Of a stretch of 64,000 nt of DNA, positions 33,931 to 42,376 are shown piece by piece. The notes beneath the pieces are model-generated. The model was not told the DNA's origin and made no database searches. It saw only the letters and a list, made by a program, of their open reading frames with translations. The stretch spans positions 94,045 to 158,044 of the forward strand of contig JAFXFC010000001.1 in the NCBI GenBank assembly GCA_017513525.1, given 5' to 3'. Origin of the DNA: Clostridia bacterium. GTDB lineage: Bacteria > Bacillota > Clostridia > Oscillospirales > Acutalibacteraceae. Made by a program: the position numbers and the translations under genes. Every line of letters begins with the position of its first letter. The first letter of the stretch is position 1.

Positions 33931-36273
33931 ATGATTTTTGCCGTGTTAAAGGAGCTTATAAACAAAGGAAAGGAATTGCTTCAGGAAGTAATTCTCTATT
34001 GGAACAATCCGAGACCTGGTGAATATGTCTGCTACAGAGAGATAATGATGCTCAGTCTTGGCTGGCTTGGGCAGTATTTTCTTATTCAGTTTTATATAGG
34101 CTTTGGTGTAGGTGATGCGTTTACGGGACAGACTCTCGGTATGCAGCACAATGAAGCACTTATTATGAGCTATATCTGTCAGTTTATAGGCTATGCTCAG
34201 GCACCCGTCAATGCATGGCTCACGGATAATCTAAGAAGTAAACACGGAAAATACAGAGTTTATATAAAGCTTGCAATTCCCCTTATGATATTAAATATCG
34301 TTTCCTTGTGGTTTCCGTATGAACAGCTTCGTGACGGAGTATCAAGATATGCTATGATAGCTGTCCTTTTTGTTTTCTGTCAGGTTCAGGGGTATGTAAG
34401 AAGCTGGCTTATTACAGGTGTTACAAACCTTGTTCATGTTATGACACCAAATACCGCAGAACGCGCAAAAATCATGGCGATAACCTCTGTTATATACAGC
34501 TTTGCTCCCACTTTGCTTAATGTTTATATGCCGTTGATGGTTGACATTCTTCCCATCAAAGGCAACAAATTCACAATGACATATTACAGAGGCACATATA
34601 CACCCCTTGCAATATTTGCCCCCTTGGTTCTTGCCGCTTTCTACGGAACTCAGGAAAGAATTGTTGTACCGAAGAGCCGAATGGAGCACATGAGCTTCGG
34701 GAATTCTCTCAGAAGCGTTATGAGCAACAAGATATTCTGGATAAAGTGCTTTGATGCGTGGAACGATTTCCTTGAAGGAGCAAAGGGTAATGTCTGGGAT
34801 ATGCTCGTTTACCGAGCTCATGTTATGAAAAGTACTACATACGGTGTTCTCAATACTCTTTGCCATAACGCTTCGTTGTGGGCAATGGTATTTGCTCCCA
34901 AGATGATAAAGGTCTTCGGCAAGAAGAATATCAAGGTCTTTAAGAATATAATGCAGGTCTTCCTTATAGCAGGTATCGGACTTACATATAAATCGAAATT
35001 TGCCATAGTATTCCTGTTTATAATTAACTATATAAACAGATTCATAGACTGTGCTGAGGTTATAGATAAAGCAATTGAATCAGATATGAGAGATACTCAG
35101 CAGTACCTTGTGGGTGAACGTATTGACGGTTCCTTCGGTCTTGTTTCTACATATGCAAACGGTGCGGTGGGAATGCTCACAAATCTGTTTTTGCCGTGGG
35201 TATATAAAAAATGCGGATATGACGGAAGTGACTACAGCGTTCTTGATGTTTATCTTGACTATAATCCTGATTTGCCGCTTTCCCAGCAGAAAAAGAACCC
35301 CAACAGCGTGCTTTACAGCATGCTTGATGTGCTCATAACCATATCCGTTTTCGGCGCAGCGCTTGATGTTATTCCATGGCTTTTCTATGATGTCAGCGAA
35401 ACGGGACAAAAATCCATGTTCCGTGTTATAAGACTCAGAACTCTTGTTGAGGACTATAATTCCGGTAAGGAAGATGTTACAAACTATATTGAAGGCTGCG
35501 AGGCTGTAATCAATGCCCGTAAATATAAGGGTGCCGAAAAGAAGACTGCCCCGAAAGCAGAGCTGAAGCAGGCAAGAGCACTGCCAAAGGCCACCGATGA
35601 AGAAAAGGAACAAAGACTCGGAAAAATCAGAGAAATCAAAAAGCAGATAAGAGAAATCAATGATCTTAACGAAGAAATTGAAATTGCAAATTTCGTGAAT
35701 TTTGAGCTTGAAAGATTTTCCACCGAGTTCGGCGTTAAACAGCTCGAGCTTGTAAGTCTTATCGTAAATGCAGGAAGCGACCGTTTTTATTCAGTTTATG
35801 AAGAAGCGATAAAGCTTGCTCATGAACTTCCTGTTACAAAAAATAAGGAAGAAAAAAGATGGCGCAGACAGGAGATAAAAAATGCAAGAGCATTAAAACG
35901 AAGCACAAGACTTGCATATAAATATTATCCCGACGGCAGTGTTTATTTTGACCGTAAGGTAATGGACGAAGCCTATGATATGCCTGATAATACCCCCGAA
36001 GAACAGAAGGCAAGAAGAAAAGCCATGAAGCAGGCAAACAGGGAAATGAATATTTACACAAAAGTTGCAACACCCTATCTTGCGGCACTTAGAACCCTGA
36101 ATCTTGCACAAGGCTACAGAAATATCGATGAGATACTTGAAGGCTATGATGAGGCGAAAGAAGTGCAGATAAAAACTCAGGAAACAGCCGAAGCCGAAGC
36201 AAAGGCACTTGCCGAGCAGAGAAGGCTTGACTCCGAGCGCAAGAAACAGCAAAGAAAAATGAAACAGAGATAA
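33931..36273 (+). CDS. Large MFS/GPH-like carrier with long charged C-terminal domain
   Basis: 780-aa protein. The first ~520 residues are a polytopic carrier similar to the 16.4 kb protein: both open with W-N-x-P-x-x-G-E-Y-x-x-x-(R/K)-E and share MTPNxxERxK motifs. The remaining ~260 residues are hydrophilic, Lys/Glu/Arg-rich and predicted helical or coiled-coil, probably cytoplasmic (e.g. EKEQRLGKIREIKKQIREIN). No domain is recognised there. Start uncertain: the ATG at 33931 abuts AAGGA; a GTG at 33943 is an alternative. Followed by a terminator. Substrate unknown. Confidence 0.72.
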   Translation: MIFAVLKELINKGKELLQEVILYWNNPRPGEYVCYREIMMLSLGWLGQYFLIQFYIGFGVGDAFTGQTLGMQHNEALIMSYICQFIGYAQAPVNAWLTDNLRSKHGKYRVYIKLAIPLMILNIVSLWFPYEQLRDGVSRYAMIAVLFVFCQVQGYVRSWLITGVTNLVHVMTPNTAERAKIMAITSVIYSFAPTLLNVYMPLMVDILPIKGNKFTMTYYRGTYTPLAIFAPLVLAAFYGTQERIVVPKSRMEHMSFGNSLRSVMSNKIFWIKCFDAWNDFLEGAKGNVWDMLVYRAHVMKSTTYGVLNTLCHNASLWAMVFAPKMIKVFGKKNIKVFKNIMQVFLIAGIGLTYKSKFAIVFLFIINYINRFIDCAEVIDKAIESDMRDTQQYLVGERIDGSFGLVSTYANGAVGMLTNLFLPWVYKKCGYDGSDYSVLDVYLDYNPDLPLSQQKKNPNSVLYSMLDVLITISVFGAALDVIPWLFYDVSETGQKSMFRVIRLRTLVEDYNSGKEDVTNYIEGCEAVINARKYKGAEKKTAPKAELKQARALPKATDEEKEQRLGKIREIKKQIREINDLNEEIEIANFVNFELERFSTEFGVKQLELVSLIVNAGSDRFYSVYEEAIKLAHELPVTKNKEEKRWRRQEIKNARALKRSTRLAYKYYPDGSVYFDRKVMDEAYDMPDNTPEEQKARRKAMKQANREMNIYTKVATPYLAALRTLNLAQGYRNIDEILEGYDEAKEVQIKTQETAEAEAKALAEQRRLDSERKKQQRKMKQR

Positions 36274-36277
36274 ACGA

Positions 36278-36315
36278 AAAAAGGATAGCTCATTTTAATC
36301 GGAGCTATCCTTTTT
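36278..36315 (+). terminator. Terminator of the 780-aa carrier gene
   Basis: A 14-bp stem (36278-36291/36302-36315) is flanked by A and T tracts. Confidence 0.88.
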
Positions 36316-36346
36316 AATTATGCTATAAAAGTTCTTTTGCGGTTAT

Positions 36347-36467
36347 TTATAACTTTTGCGAAGCAAAAATATCACTGCCCGAAGGGCAATATCACTTCGG
36401 CGAAGCCGAAATATCACTCACACCGAAAGGTGTGAATACCACTGCAAAAAGCCTGATGGCTTTTTGC
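36347..36467. repeat. Hairpin array C with ATATCAC linkers (half array)
   Basis: Hairpins TTTTGC/GCAAAA, TGCCC/GGGCA, TTCGGC/GCCGAA and TCACACC/GGTGTGA are separated by ATATCAC at 36369, 36389 and 36411, and by the variant ATACCAC at 36436. The last hairpin GCAAAAAGCC/GGCTTTTTGC (36444-36467) directly abuts the moaD stop codon and can terminate that operon. Only the right-half orientation is present; ATATCAC is the reverse complement of the GTGATAT linker of array A. Confidence 0.88.
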
Positions 36468-36785
36468 TTATCCGCCTGCTGCGGGGGAGAGGAGCCACAC
36501 TTCACCGTTTTCGGGGAGCTTTTTGCCTTTTCTCATACATCTTTCACCGTCTATGTAGACTATGGCATCCTTGAATTTAAGTTCCTTTTTAGGTTCTAAT
36601 GCTTCGTTTCTTTTCTTCTTGTATTCTGAGGTATCTGCCTTTTGCTTTTCGATATCTTCAAAATATTTCTTTTCCATTATTTCGGAAATTTCCTCAAATA
36701 TGCCGTTTACGGTTTTAGCATTAGTGCTATGCTCGGAAAGTCCCGTTGTTGTACGGAGAACTCCGAAAATCTTAACCTTTACCAT
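36468..36785 (-). CDS. moaD: MoaD/ThiS-family sulfur carrier with insertion
   Basis: 105-aa ubiquitin-like sulfur carrier for the dithiolene of molybdopterin/tungstopterin. It starts KVKIFGVLRTTTGLSE and ends SPAAGG, the C-terminal Gly-Gly that is adenylated and thiocarboxylated. It is longer than the usual ~80 residues because of a charged helical insertion (about 40-70: KKYFEDIEKQKADTSEYKKK). It overlaps the AOR gene by 14 bases with AAAGGAGG inside AOR, so it is coupled. Its activator is probably the MoeB-like protein upstream. Confidence 0.85.
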   Translation of the reverse strand: MVKVKIFGVLRTTTGLSEHSTNAKTVNGIFEEISEIMEKKYFEDIEKQKADTSEYKKKRNEALEPKKELKFKDAIVYIDGERCMRKGKKLPENGEVWLLSPAAGG

Positions 36786-38706
36786 AAGGGAAAACCTCCT
36801 TTATACATTCGGGGATACGCACGCCGACTTTTTTAAGTGTCTTCATGGTTGGTGCGCCGTCTTTCCAGCCTCTCATTGCGTAATAAACGCCCTTCATCTT
36901 ATCAAGCGGAACCTTTGTTCTCTTATCGCCGGGAACCTGTTCTTCTTTGAGAAGTCTGTCGGGAAGAGTATCGGCGTCTGCACCTACGGGAAGACCTAAG
37001 ATGATGTTTGCAAGTCTTTCAGTGTTATATCCGAGATTTCCGAAAGCGATGAAGTCACCTATAGTAAACCTTGTGCCTGCTGCCGCATTCATGACTCTGG
37101 GGTACTGAACGAGAGGAATATTGACCTTAAGAAGCTTGGGATTTTTTGAAACGATATAAATAACGGGTGTTGAATATTTGAATACCGTCTGAACGAATCT
37201 TGTCATAAGGGAAGTGGGTTTTGCCACAAGGAAATGGGGGAGAATTGCATATGAGGTGAATACACAAAATCCTGCAGCAGAGGCTGCCTCCATAACATTC
37301 TGGAAGGTTACTGCAAGACCTGCTTTTCCTTTTGGTGTATAGGCATCGAGATTGAGTCCGAGTCCCTCTAAAACTACTAAGTAGCCGGCATTCAAGTGAC
37401 AGCCGCCGCGGTTTGCTGTTGCATAGCCGAGACCGTGACCTACTGCGCCTCTTGGCTCATAAGCCGCAAGCTCCATACCTTTGGCGTGGATTGCAAATTC
37501 CTTACCACCGAACTTTTCGCTCATTCTTCTTGTGCCGTCTGCGAGCTCTGCACCGATACCCTTGCGGTATGCTATATCGTGGAAAACCTCGCTTAAATTA
37601 TCGGTTTCACCGAAATGAAGTCCCGAATCCCATAAGCCCTTTTCCTGTAATTCCATAGCGAATGCTACACTGCCTGCGGCGGAAATTGTATCAATGCCAA
37701 GTTCGTCGAGCTCATAGTTCCATTTAATTATTTTTGCTATATCATCATTGAGAAGATTGGGACCTAAAAGACCTAAGGTTTCAAGTTCGGGACCTTTGAT
37801 GTTTTTGCCCTCGTATCTTACTCTTCTTTCGCACTTCATGGGACAGGAATAACAGCCGCCGTTTTTGATAAGGTGCTTTTCGGCAAGCTCTTCACCCGAT
37901 ACCTTTTCAAAGTTTTGGAATCTTCCGTCACCGAAATTCTTTGTTGCAAGAATTCTGTGTGCCTGCATGGGCGCTACAAGACCTGCAGTACCGAGCTTTG
38001 AAAGCTGTGCACCCGTAATGGGATGCTTGAGAAGAGTTTTTTTCCACTGCTCATTTATCTTTTTAAGCTTTTCGGGATCATGAATTTCGGGCTCTTTATC
38101 ACCCTTTGCAGTGATTATCTTGATATTCTTATCACCGAAAACTGCACCGACGCCGCCACGCCCTGCAGTTCTCTCACCCGAAAATACACAGGCATATAAA
38201 ACTTTATTTTCACCTGCAGGCCCGATAACAAGCTTACCTGTTGAAGAGGGAAGTCCCTTTTGAGCTTCACCTGTCATTTGTCCTGCTCTTTCCGGAACAT
38301 CGTGGAATGTGACCTGATCATTTACTATTTCAATCCATGTAAGAGTTTCTGCCTTTCCCGTTATGATAAGAGCATCCCAGCCTGCTTTTTTAAGTCTTCT
38401 GCCGAAAGCACCTCCGCAGTTTGAGGAGGTGAGTATCCCTGTAAGAGGAGATATTGTAGAAATATTAAATCTTGCGGAAGACGGGGAATCACAACGGGTG
38501 AGAGGACCTGTTGTAATAACAAGCCAGTTGTCCTCGTCGAATGCCTTCATTCCGGGTCTTATGTGATTAAGAAGTATGTCGGCAGCCATTATTTTACCGC
38601 CGAGCGTCCTCTTTCTGTCCTCGTCTGTCCAGGGGAATTCGCTTACCTCTTTTTTTGTAAGGTCAATAAAGAGCACATGACCCATATAGGCTTTAAGTTC
38701 AGTCAT
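36772..38706 (-). CDS. aor: Tungsten-containing aldehyde:ferredoxin oxidoreductase
   Basis: 644-aa enzyme that oxidises aldehydes to acids using ferredoxin and a bis-tungstopterin. Seen are the N-terminal YMGHVLFIDLTKKEV, the pterin-binding block SARFNISTISPLTG, ERTAGRGGVGAVFGDKNIK and the 4Fe-4S motif CYSCPMKC (C-x2-C-x3-C) with a fourth Cys near AAGFCVF. Length is normal for AOR. The surrounding Moco genes and the Tup tungstate importer support tungsten rather than molybdenum. It overlaps moeB-like (8 bases) and moaD, forming one leftward operon. Confidence 0.93.
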   Translation of the reverse strand: MTELKAYMGHVLFIDLTKKEVSEFPWTDEDRKRTLGGKIMAADILLNHIRPGMKAFDEDNWLVITTGPLTRCDSPSSARFNISTISPLTGILTSSNCGGAFGRRLKKAGWDALIITGKAETLTWIEIVNDQVTFHDVPERAGQMTGEAQKGLPSSTGKLVIGPAGENKVLYACVFSGERTAGRGGVGAVFGDKNIKIITAKGDKEPEIHDPEKLKKINEQWKKTLLKHPITGAQLSKLGTAGLVAPMQAHRILATKNFGDGRFQNFEKVSGEELAEKHLIKNGGCYSCPMKCERRVRYEGKNIKGPELETLGLLGPNLLNDDIAKIIKWNYELDELGIDTISAAGSVAFAMELQEKGLWDSGLHFGETDNLSEVFHDIAYRKGIGAELADGTRRMSEKFGGKEFAIHAKGMELAAYEPRGAVGHGLGYATANRGGCHLNAGYLVVLEGLGLNLDAYTPKGKAGLAVTFQNVMEAASAAGFCVFTSYAILPHFLVAKPTSLMTRFVQTVFKYSTPVIYIVSKNPKLLKVNIPLVQYPRVMNAAAGTRFTIGDFIAFGNLGYNTERLANIILGLPVGADADTLPDRLLKEEQVPGDKRTKVPLDKMKGVYYAMRGWKDGAPTMKTLKKVGVRIPECIKEVFPYGKG

Positions 38707-39394
38707 CCAGATCCTTCTTTCTTTGAATATTTTTACAAGTTTTGCATTTGGGTGATGATATTATTTTAAGTGACGAAAATGTGTCACTGTCATATACCGT
38801 GATTTTTCCGCCAAGGGAAATATCTTTTGTTAAAAGATACTGTATTCCGAGGGCTGCCTGAAGGGAACCGATTATTCCTGCGGCGGCACTTATATTGCTT
38901 TTTGTTTTTCCACCCTCAATTATTCCTGCACATTCGGGACAGGGGGTGATATTCGGAATATATAAATATGTTTTTCCGTAAAAACCGTCTATGCCGCCGA
39001 ACACCAGCGGGATTTTATTCTCTTCGGAAAACTCCGTCAAAGCTTTTCTTGCTTCAAGGTTATCTGCTGCAAGAAAAATAATATCGGCGGTTTTTAATTC
39101 TTCGGGGATATTATTCTCGGTGATTTTAATATTATAAGCTTTACATACTGTTTCTGAATATTCCTCAAGTCTTTTTTTTGCTTCAAAGACCTTATCTTCG
39201 CCGATACTGTCTTTTGTGTAAAGAAACTGACGGTTGAGATTAGTTTCACTTATTTTATCAAAATCAAAAAGTAAAAGCCTTCCGATCCCTGCTCCCGCTA
39301 AGTGAGTTGCAATATTACAGCCAAGACCTCCTACACCTATTACGGCGGCAGTAAATTTTTTAAGGGAAAAGCCCTGCGTTTTTCCTTTTATCAT
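38699..39394 (-). CDS. ThiF/MoeB/HesA-type adenylyltransferase
   Basis: 231-aa E1-like enzyme expected to adenylate the Gly-Gly end of the MoaD protein. Nucleotide site VIGVGGLGCNIATHLAGAG, then DFDKISETNLNRQFLYT. Zinc ligands are CPEC and CKTC. Both ends overlap neighbours (4 bases with mogA, 8 with aor), so it is firmly in the operon. It lacks the C-terminal rhodanese domain of longer MoeB proteins. ThiF in thiamine synthesis is the alternative, but context favours cofactor synthesis for AOR. Confidence 0.85.
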   Translation of the reverse strand: MIKGKTQGFSLKKFTAAVIGVGGLGCNIATHLAGAGIGRLLLFDFDKISETNLNRQFLYTKDSIGEDKVFEAKKRLEEYSETVCKAYNIKITENNIPEELKTADIIFLAADNLEARKALTEFSEENKIPLVFGGIDGFYGKTYLYIPNITPCPECAGIIEGGKTKSNISAAAGIIGSLQAALGIQYLLTKDISLGGKITVYDSDTFSSLKIISSPKCKTCKNIQRKKDLDD

Positions 39395-39882
39395 TTATAG
39401 CTTCCCCCGCAGGAGAGAGTGTTTCCCGATAATGTTTCAACCGCGTGAGAGAGTATCGGTAAGACCACTTCAAGGGATTCTTTTACTGCCTTGGGAGATC
39501 CCGGCAGATTTATTATAAGCGTATTTCCTCTGATGCCCGAAACGGCACGCGAGAGCATAGCTTTTGGAGTTATTTTCAGGCTTTCGTATCTTATTGCTTC
39601 TGAAATTCCCGGCGCTTCCTTTTCGATTACCGCCTTTGTTGCTTCAGGTGTTACATCTCTCGGAGCAAAGCCTGTTCCGCCCGTTGTAAAAACAACATCG
39701 CTTTTTATTTCGTCACACATATGTATCAGCGCTTTCGAAATACCTGCTGTTTCATCGGGAACAATTTTATAGCTTTTTACTTCCCCTAAGGGTTTAATAA
39801 GCTCACTGAGAAGAGTGCCGCTTTTATCCTCACATTCACCCTTGGAACACCTGTCACTGACAGTCAGCACGGAAAAAACCAT
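39391..39882 (-). CDS. mogA: MogA/MoaB molybdopterin adenylyltransferase
   Basis: 163-aa protein that adenylates molybdopterin before metal insertion. Family motifs are LTVSDRCSKGECEDKSG at the start, FTTGGTGFAPRDVTPEAT in the middle and INLPGSPKAVKESLEV near the end. GAGGTG precedes the ATG by 8 bases. First gene of the leftward aor operon, divergent from the tup operon. Its promoter must lie within the 39.88-40.0 kb gap. Confidence 0.92.
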   Translation of the reverse strand: MVFSVLTVSDRCSKGECEDKSGTLLSELIKPLGEVKSYKIVPDETAGISKALIHMCDEIKSDVVFTTGGTGFAPRDVTPEATKAVIEKEAPGISEAIRYESLKITPKAMLSRAVSGIRGNTLIINLPGSPKAVKESLEVVLPILSHAVETLSGNTLSCGGSYK

Positions 39883-39972
39883 TATTAAACACCTCAGAAA
39901 TAATAATACAAATATATAATAAATGTTTTAGTGCGGATTTACAAGGGGAATATTGATTTTTTCTTGATAATG

Positions 39973-40001
39973 TTGATTTTTTTGTGATATTTTTGTATAA
40001 T
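39973..40001 (+). promoter_or_regulatory. Promoter of the tungstate/Moco operon
   Basis: TTGATT (39973-39978), 17 bases, TATAAT (39996-40001), ending about 27 bases before the structured leader. Confidence 0.7.
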
Positions 40002-40029
40002 AAATATGAAGTAATTCATTGTTCATTTT

Positions 40030-40138
40030 TCCGAGTTCGTGCTTCTAAACATTTTTTGCATGAAGCACGAAACCGTGACCGAAATAATTTTCATCGGTCT
40101 AAGGGTACAAAAGGGAAACCTTTGTGCCTTCCGTGTTT
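40030..40138 (+). promoter_or_regulatory. Probable Moco/Tuco (molybdenum/tungsten cofactor) riboswitch
   Basis: The leader has three stems: CGTGCTTC/GAAGCACG (about 40038-40070), GACCGA/TCGGTC (40077-40099) and GGTACAAA-AGG/CCTTTGTGCC (40104-40128) closed by GGGAAACC, then TTCCG. The layout of two hairpins plus a GGGAAACC-capped stem ahead of a purine-rich RBS resembles the Moco RNA motif, and the genes downstream (tungstate uptake, moeA, moaC, moaA) are its known regulon. I could not align it to the family model. If right, cofactor binding would shut down uptake and synthesis. Confidence 0.65.
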
Positions 40139-40157
40139 GAAAAGGAGTATGAGTAAA

Positions 40158-41024
40158 ATGAAAAAACTTCTTGCAATTTTAATGGCACTTTCTGTTCTTT
40201 TCTCATTTGCAGCTTGCAATTCAGGCGGCGAAGAAACCACCGCAGCAGAAGAAACTACAGTAGCCACTCCCGAAAATCCGACTATCCGTATGTCCACAAC
40301 AACATCAGTTAACGATTCGGGACTTCTTCCCTTTATCTTTCCTGTCTTTGAACAGAAAACAGGCTATAAAGTAGAGGTACAGTCAGCAGGTACGGGAGCT
40401 GCTATCCAAAAAGCAAAGGACGGCAATGCTGATCTTATTCTTGTTCATTCAAAGGCTTCTGAGGAGGAATTTGTAAATGAAGGCTACGGTGTTGAAAGAA
40501 TTCCTTTCATGTTTAACTACTTTGTAGTTGTAGGACCAAAGGATGATCCCGCAGAAATAAAGGACAGCGAAAATGCAGCAGCAGCTTTTTCAAAAATAGC
40601 AGCCGCTGAAAGCAAGTTCGTTTCCCGCGGTGACGATTCGGGCACTCATAAAGCAGAACTTAAAATCTGGGGTGAAAATACACCCGATGGAGAAACTGAT
40701 ACATGGTATATAAGTGCAGGTCAGGGTATGGGTGCATGCCTTACAATGGCTAACGAGCAGGGCGCTTACTGCCTTACAGATAAAGCTACATTTCTTTCAA
40801 ATAAAGATTCTCTTCCCGAGCTTGATATAATTCTTGAAGAGAGCGAGGATATGAAGAATACATATTCCGTTATAGAATGTAACCCCGAAAAGCTTGACGG
40901 AATCAACACAGACGGAGCAAAGGCTCTTATTGACTGGCTTCTTTCAGAGGAAGCCGATTCTCTTATTGCAAAATACGGCGAAGAAGAATACGGACAGGCT
41001 CTTTTCACTGTTATAGCCGAATAA
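40158..41024 (+). CDS. tupA: Tungstate ABC transporter substrate-binding lipoprotein TupA
   Basis: 288-aa lipoprotein with lipobox FAACN, then a Glu/Thr-rich linker and the TupA fold: IRMSTTTSVNDSGLLPF, DLILVHSKASEEEFV, SRGDDSGTHKAEL and WYISAGQGMGACLTMANE. Ser and Arg in the TTTS and RGDDSGT motifs ligate the oxyanion. The ATG at 40158 is favoured (AAGGAG 10 bases upstream); an ATG at 40149 is too close to that site. First gene of an operon behind the riboswitch-like leader. Confidence 0.92.
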   Translation: MKKLLAILMALSVLFSFAACNSGGEETTAAEETTVATPENPTIRMSTTTSVNDSGLLPFIFPVFEQKTGYKVEVQSAGTGAAIQKAKDGNADLILVHSKASEEEFVNEGYGVERIPFMFNYFVVVGPKDDPAEIKDSENAAAAFSKIAAAESKFVSRGDDSGTHKAELKIWGENTPDGETDTWYISAGQGMGACLTMANEQGAYCLTDKATFLSNKDSLPELDIILEESEDMKNTYSVIECNPEKLDGINTDGAKALIDWLLSEEADSLIAKYGEEEYGQALFTVIAE

Positions 41025-41027
41025 GCC

Positions 41028-41717
41028 GTGGAAAAATTAGTTGAAGCTCTGAATATGCTCCTTACAATGGATAAGGAGCTTATTCAGATTATAGGTGTTA
41101 CCCTTAAAATGTCCTTTTTCAGCACTCTTATTTCCTGTTTTCTGGGTCTTCCTTTGGGAGTGCTTATTGAAAGAGGCAGATTCTGGGGCAGACGCACCTT
41201 AAAAAAAACAGCAAGCACCTTAATGGGCCTGCCTCCTGTGGTGGCAGGTCTTATAGTCTATATGCTTTTTACAAAATACGGTATATTCGGTTCTTTAGGA
41301 CTTCTTTTTACCGTTGAGGTTATGGTAATAGCACAGGTGCTTCTTATAACCCCCGTGGTAATTTGTCTTACCTCCTCCGTTATTTCCGTTTCGGGCAAAC
41401 ACCTTTCGGAAACCGCGAGGGGGCTTTCCTTGTCTAAAGGGAAGACTTTGCTGCTTTTTGTTTTTCATAACCGCCGTGCACTTTTGAGCGTGGTGCTCAC
41501 AGCCTTCGGAAGAAGCATAGCAGAGGTGGGAGCAGTAAGCCTTGTAGGCGGCAATATTCAGTGGAAAACAAGAGTAATGACAACAGCAATACTTCTTGAA
41601 ACAAATAAGGGAAAATTTACTTTTGCTTTAGCTCTCGGCATGGTTCTTCTTCTCATTTCTCTTATTGTAAATATCGGTGCTTCACTTCTTACAAAAAGGA
41701 GGGACAGCGATGATTAA
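41028..41717 (+). CDS. tupB: Tungstate ABC transporter permease TupB
   Basis: 229-aa inner membrane permease with a GTG start 3 bases after tupA. About five helices, with the EAA-type loop ETARGLSLSKGKTLLLFVFH and FGRSIAEVGAVSLVGGNI typical of molybdate/tungstate permeases. The last codons overlap the tupC start by 8 bases. Confidence 0.92.
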   Translation: MEKLVEALNMLLTMDKELIQIIGVTLKMSFFSTLISCFLGLPLGVLIERGRFWGRRTLKKTASTLMGLPPVVAGLIVYMLFTKYGIFGSLGLLFTVEVMVIAQVLLITPVVICLTSSVISVSGKHLSETARGLSLSKGKTLLLFVFHNRRALLSVVLTAFGRSIAEVGAVSLVGGNIQWKTRVMTTAILLETNKGKFTFALALGMVLLLISLIVNIGASLLTKRRDSDD

Positions 41718-42375
41718 GTGCGAAAATATATTAAAAAAATATTCCGATAGAACAGTTTTAAGTATCCCTCAGCTTGAAATAAAGAGCGGGGAGAGCGTTT
41801 GTCTTACGGGTGCTAACGGTTCGGGTAAAAGCACACTTCTGAAAATAATTGCAGGTGTTATTCCCTTTGAAGGAAAGCTTGAAGCTCAAGGCAGTATTTT
41901 ATATATGCCTCAGAAATCATTATGCTTTGATATGAGTGTACTTTCAAATGTCACATATTCTCTTTCGGGAAAGAAAAAGGATAAGGAAGAAATAGCCTTT
42001 GAAGCCCTGAAAAAAGTAGGACTTGAGGCTTTATACAAAAAAAATGCGTCGGGTCTTTCGGGCGGTGAGGCGGCAAGGCTTTCACTTGCAAGACTGCTGG
42101 TTCATGAATGTGACATACTTTTACTTGATGAACCTACGGGCGCTGTTGATATTGAGGGTACTGAAATAATAGAAAATGCGGTAAAATCTTTTGTTAAAGA
42201 AAATAAGTGTACTCTTATAACGGCAACTCATTCACCCTTACAGGCTAAAAGGATGTCTGACAGGGTAATAATGCTCGAAAAAGGCGAAAAAGTTGAGGAT
42301 TCTTCTCCCGAAGAACTGCTCATAGCGCCTAAAACCGATTTTGGTAAAAAATTTGTTGATATGTGGAGATACTGA
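41710..42375 (+). CDS. tupC: Tungstate ABC transporter ATPase TupC
   Basis: 221-aa ABC ATPase: Walker A TGANGSGKST, signature LSGGEAARLSLARLL, Walker B ILLLDEPTGAVD, H-loop ATHS. Start at the ATG 41710 with AGGAGGG upstream inside tupB. Powers tungstate import with TupA and TupB. One base separates its stop from moeA. Confidence 0.92.
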   Translation: MIKCENILKKYSDRTVLSIPQLEIKSGESVCLTGANGSGKSTLLKIIAGVIPFEGKLEAQGSILYMPQKSLCFDMSVLSNVTYSLSGKKKDKEEIAFEALKKVGLEALYKKNASGLSGGEAARLSLARLLVHECDILLLDEPTGAVDIEGTEIIENAVKSFVKENKCTLITATHSPLQAKRMSDRVIMLEKGEKVEDSSPEELLIAPKTDFGKKFVDMWRY

Positions 42376-42376
42376 A

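Noticed and set aside
39984..40157. Coding extension of TupA upstream of 40158
   Set aside because: This stretch is the structured leader; the frame gives no signal peptide, and the lipoprotein signal starts at MKKLLAILMAL.
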